Shown here: one piece after another, positions 62,671-64,000 of the stretch
How positions within the stretch are numbered: position 1 is the first letter of the stretch
How the letters are laid out: the number at the start of each line of letters is the position of its first letter
DNA from: Beijerinckiaceae bacterium
GTDB taxonomy: Bacteria > Pseudomonadota > Alphaproteobacteria > Rhizobiales > Beijerinckiaceae
DNA length: 64,000 nucleotides
Direction of reading: 5' to 3'
Assembly: GCA_947370975.1 (NCBI GenBank)
Contig: CANBNG010000002.1
Location: 124,001-188,000 of the forward strand
Notes under the pieces: generated by a model
What the model saw: the letters and a program-made list of their open reading frames with translations, nothing else
What the model was told of the DNA's origin: nothing
Database searches by the model: none
Program-made: the position numbers and the translations under genes

Positions 62671-63096
62671 AAATCCACGCCTTGCCCGTTTTTAGCTGCT
62701 TAACATTAAATGATCGGATCGAAATAGGTTGATAAAAAATGTATCTTTAATGCGCGATTATATTTTATAATGATACATTATAGCGAGTTTTTGCGGCCTG
62801 GTAAGCTGCTGAGAAAAGAAACAGGTTTTCTCGGCGTATCATCCTTCCTTTGCAGTTTCGGAGCAGCGTAAGGGTTTTTGCCCGCATCGCCGCGAATGCT
62901 ATTGTTATAATGGGGCTATTTACCCCTTCATGCCGCGCGCAAATGAAGCCATGCGCAGAATGCGCCACGAACGAGATGCGGTTTCGCGTCGACATTTGGT
63001 CGCAGTGTCAGACTTCAAGATAAACGGCTGACTAATGTAGAAAAAGAATTTGAAGGAAGCTAAGTTCATCCGGTTAGCAAGTAGGGTTTCAGATTG
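62671..63096. other. AT-rich non-coding stretch with a long-loop inverted repeat
   Basis: No gene is supported here. The sequence is far more AT-rich than the rest of the window, especially 62720-62785. AATGTATC at 62738-62745 and GATACATT at 62772-62779 are perfect inverted copies with a 26-base spacer. A TATAAT at 62906-62911 has no well-spaced -35 partner. It probably includes the promoter of the gene at 63097 and foreign or decayed DNA. Confidence 0.6.
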
Positions 63097-64000
63097 ATGC
63101 TCACGCCTGATATGATCATGAACGATATCAAGGGACAGGCTACGATTCCGCGCCTCTTTCTGTATCGTGCGGAATGTCTAGAGAAAAAGCGTTTCCTGAA
63201 TGTCATGCGAGATCGCCAGCCGCCGCTCGCTCTTACATGGAGCGAGGTGGCGGAGGCGGTTTGCGCGCGCGCCGCATGGCTTCAAGCACAGGGGTTGCGT
63301 GCGGGTGAGCGCGTCGTGCTCGTTAGTGAAAATAGCGTCGAGTGGATTGTAACGCATCTGGCGACACTTGCCTGCGGCGGCGTGGTCGCGCCGCAATACG
63401 CGAATGCCAATTTCGTGGATTGGGACCGATCGGTGGAACAGCTCACACCGCGGTTCATCTTCGCCTCGGAAGCTTGCCTCGCGCGTTGGCCGGGGGCTGC
63501 GGTGCGTGGCGCGCGTTCCCTTTCTGGCATTGCCGATGTGGATCCCGAAAAATTTGACACCACTGCCCTCTCCCGCGCAGAAGCGGATGACGATGCGCTC
63601 ATCTTTCTCACCTCGGGCACATCGGGCGAAGCGAAGTTCGCCCGGCTCTCTCATCGCAACGTCTTCTGGAACGCTATCGGCGCGGCGGAGCGTCACTCTC
63701 ATTACGGGCTCGAAGACAATCGCTTCCTGTCCTTTCTCCCGCTCGCGCATTCCTACGAACATTCGGCGGGCTTCATTTTTCCGATGACGATGGGCAGCGA
63801 GATTTTCATCTCGCGCGGGCCGGACCATTTGCGGCAAGAGATGCTAGAGGCCAGGCCCACGGTGATCACTTGCGTGCCGAGATTCGTTCAAATGATCGAA
63901 AGGCGCATGCGCACTAAGGTCGATCAATCCGGTTTTTTGAAGCGAAACTTGTTTCATGCAGCTTTAGCGACGGGTCGCAAAAGGATCACAGGCGAGCCGC
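63097..64000 (+). CDS. Long-chain acyl-CoA synthetase/AMP-dependent ligase (3' partial)
   Basis: The first 301 codons of an AMP-forming ligase that runs off the window. MLTPDMIMNDIKGQATIPRL is followed by LTWSEVAEAV-type pairing (ALTWSEVAEAVCARAAW), LRAGERVVLVSENSVEWIVT, the P-loop FLTSGTSGEAKFARLSHRNV and SFLPLAHSYEHSAGFIFPMT, the arrangement of long-chain fatty acyl-CoA ligases. The P-loop lacks the usual proline and second glycine (GEAKFA instead of GxPKGV). No stop codon interrupts the frame. The ATG has only a weak ribosome site. It follows the AT-rich stretch and is not part of the catabolic operons to the left. Confidence 0.88.
   Translation, partial: MLTPDMIMNDIKGQATIPRLFLYRAECLEKKRFLNVMRDRQPPLALTWSEVAEAVCARAAWLQAQGLRAGERVVLVSENSVEWIVTHLATLACGGVVAPQYANANFVDWDRSVEQLTPRFIFASEACLARWPGAAVRGARSLSGIADVDPEKFDTTALSRAEADDDALIFLTSGTSGEAKFARLSHRNVFWNAIGAAERHSHYGLEDNRFLSFLPLAHSYEHSAGFIFPMTMGSEIFISRGPDHLRQEMLEARPTVITCVPRFVQMIERRMRTKVDQSGFLKRNLFHAALATGRKRITGEP

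Noticed and set aside
62935..63036. A 33-codon plus-strand frame starting MPRANEAMRRMRHERDAV
   Set aside because: Too short, without a ribosome site or a known family; probably chance.

Overview
The window is GC-rich, densely coded DNA from what looks like an alphaproteobacterium, most probably of the Hyphomicrobiales (Rhizobiales/Bradyrhizobium side). That placement is inferred from codon bias, the abundance of LIV-, NitT/TauT- and Bug-type uptake systems, three-subunit molybdenum hydroxylases, and dispersed inverted repeats of the CGTCATTGCGAG type. No taxonomic marker such as rRNA is present. Ordinary genes sit at the edges: a hybrid histidine kinase cut by the left end, tex, two tRNA genes near 61.5-61.9 kb, and an acyl-CoA synthetase cut by the right end. 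Almost everything between about 4.5 and 61.4 kb is uptake and catabolism of small organic acids, amides and aromatic or N-heteroaromatic compounds.

Layout. 4.6-9.4 kb: an Fbp-type binding protein and a fused double permease without an ATPase gene, a fumarylacetoacetate-hydrolase-family enzyme, and an NMT1/TauA-like binding protein. 9.5-15.4 kb: a complete branched-chain-amino-acid-type (LIV) ABC operon ending in a putative RidA-like/alpha-beta-hydrolase fusion. 15.6-17.5 kb: an unusual Rieske protein, a small unknown protein and an amidohydrolase. 17.7-19.9 kb: a LysR regulator with an apparent ATC start and an MFS exporter. 20.2-24.8 kb: a NitT/TauT importer with an isochorismatase-fold amidase and a LysR regulator. 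24.9-28.8 kb: a GH15 enzyme, a dienelactone-hydrolase-family protein, a small conserved protein and a 2-hydroxyacid dehydrogenase. 28.9-32.6 kb: enoyl-CoA hydratase, a DUF1932-type dehydrogenase, a LigI-like lactonase and a GalD-like tautomerase, which is part of the lower 4,5-protocatechuate/gallate route. 32.9-39.2 kb: a ThDP enzyme, a Bug binding protein and an MFS symporter on the minus strand, then a second enoyl-CoA hydratase, a PCu(A)C copper chaperone and a small membrane protein. 39.3-40.7 kb: a UbiD-family decarboxylase.

The most distinctive block is 41.1-56.1 kb. It is an uninterrupted same-strand run with two complete CoxM-CoxS-CoxL molybdenum hydroxylases. Between them lie a dihydroorotase (pyrC-like), an amidase, a CoxG-like protein, an acyl-CoA ligase, a zinc-free MDR reductase, an XRE regulator and a Pht5-like protein. 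It is followed at 56.3-61.4 kb by two more Bug binding proteins around a maleate-isomerase-like protein that seems to lack both family cysteines, a flavin monooxygenase and an isochorismatase-fold amidase. Together these suggest hydroxylation, ring opening and deamidation of an N-containing ring, then CoA activation. The substrate cannot be read from the sequence. A near-identical operator-like 15-mer occurs upstream of both the UbiD/xdh region and the 57.3 kb Bug gene.

From 61.9 to 63.1 kb the DNA becomes AT-richer and decayed, with a frameshifted AAA_13-type ATPase remnant directly after tRNA-Gln, before the final acyl-CoA synthetase.
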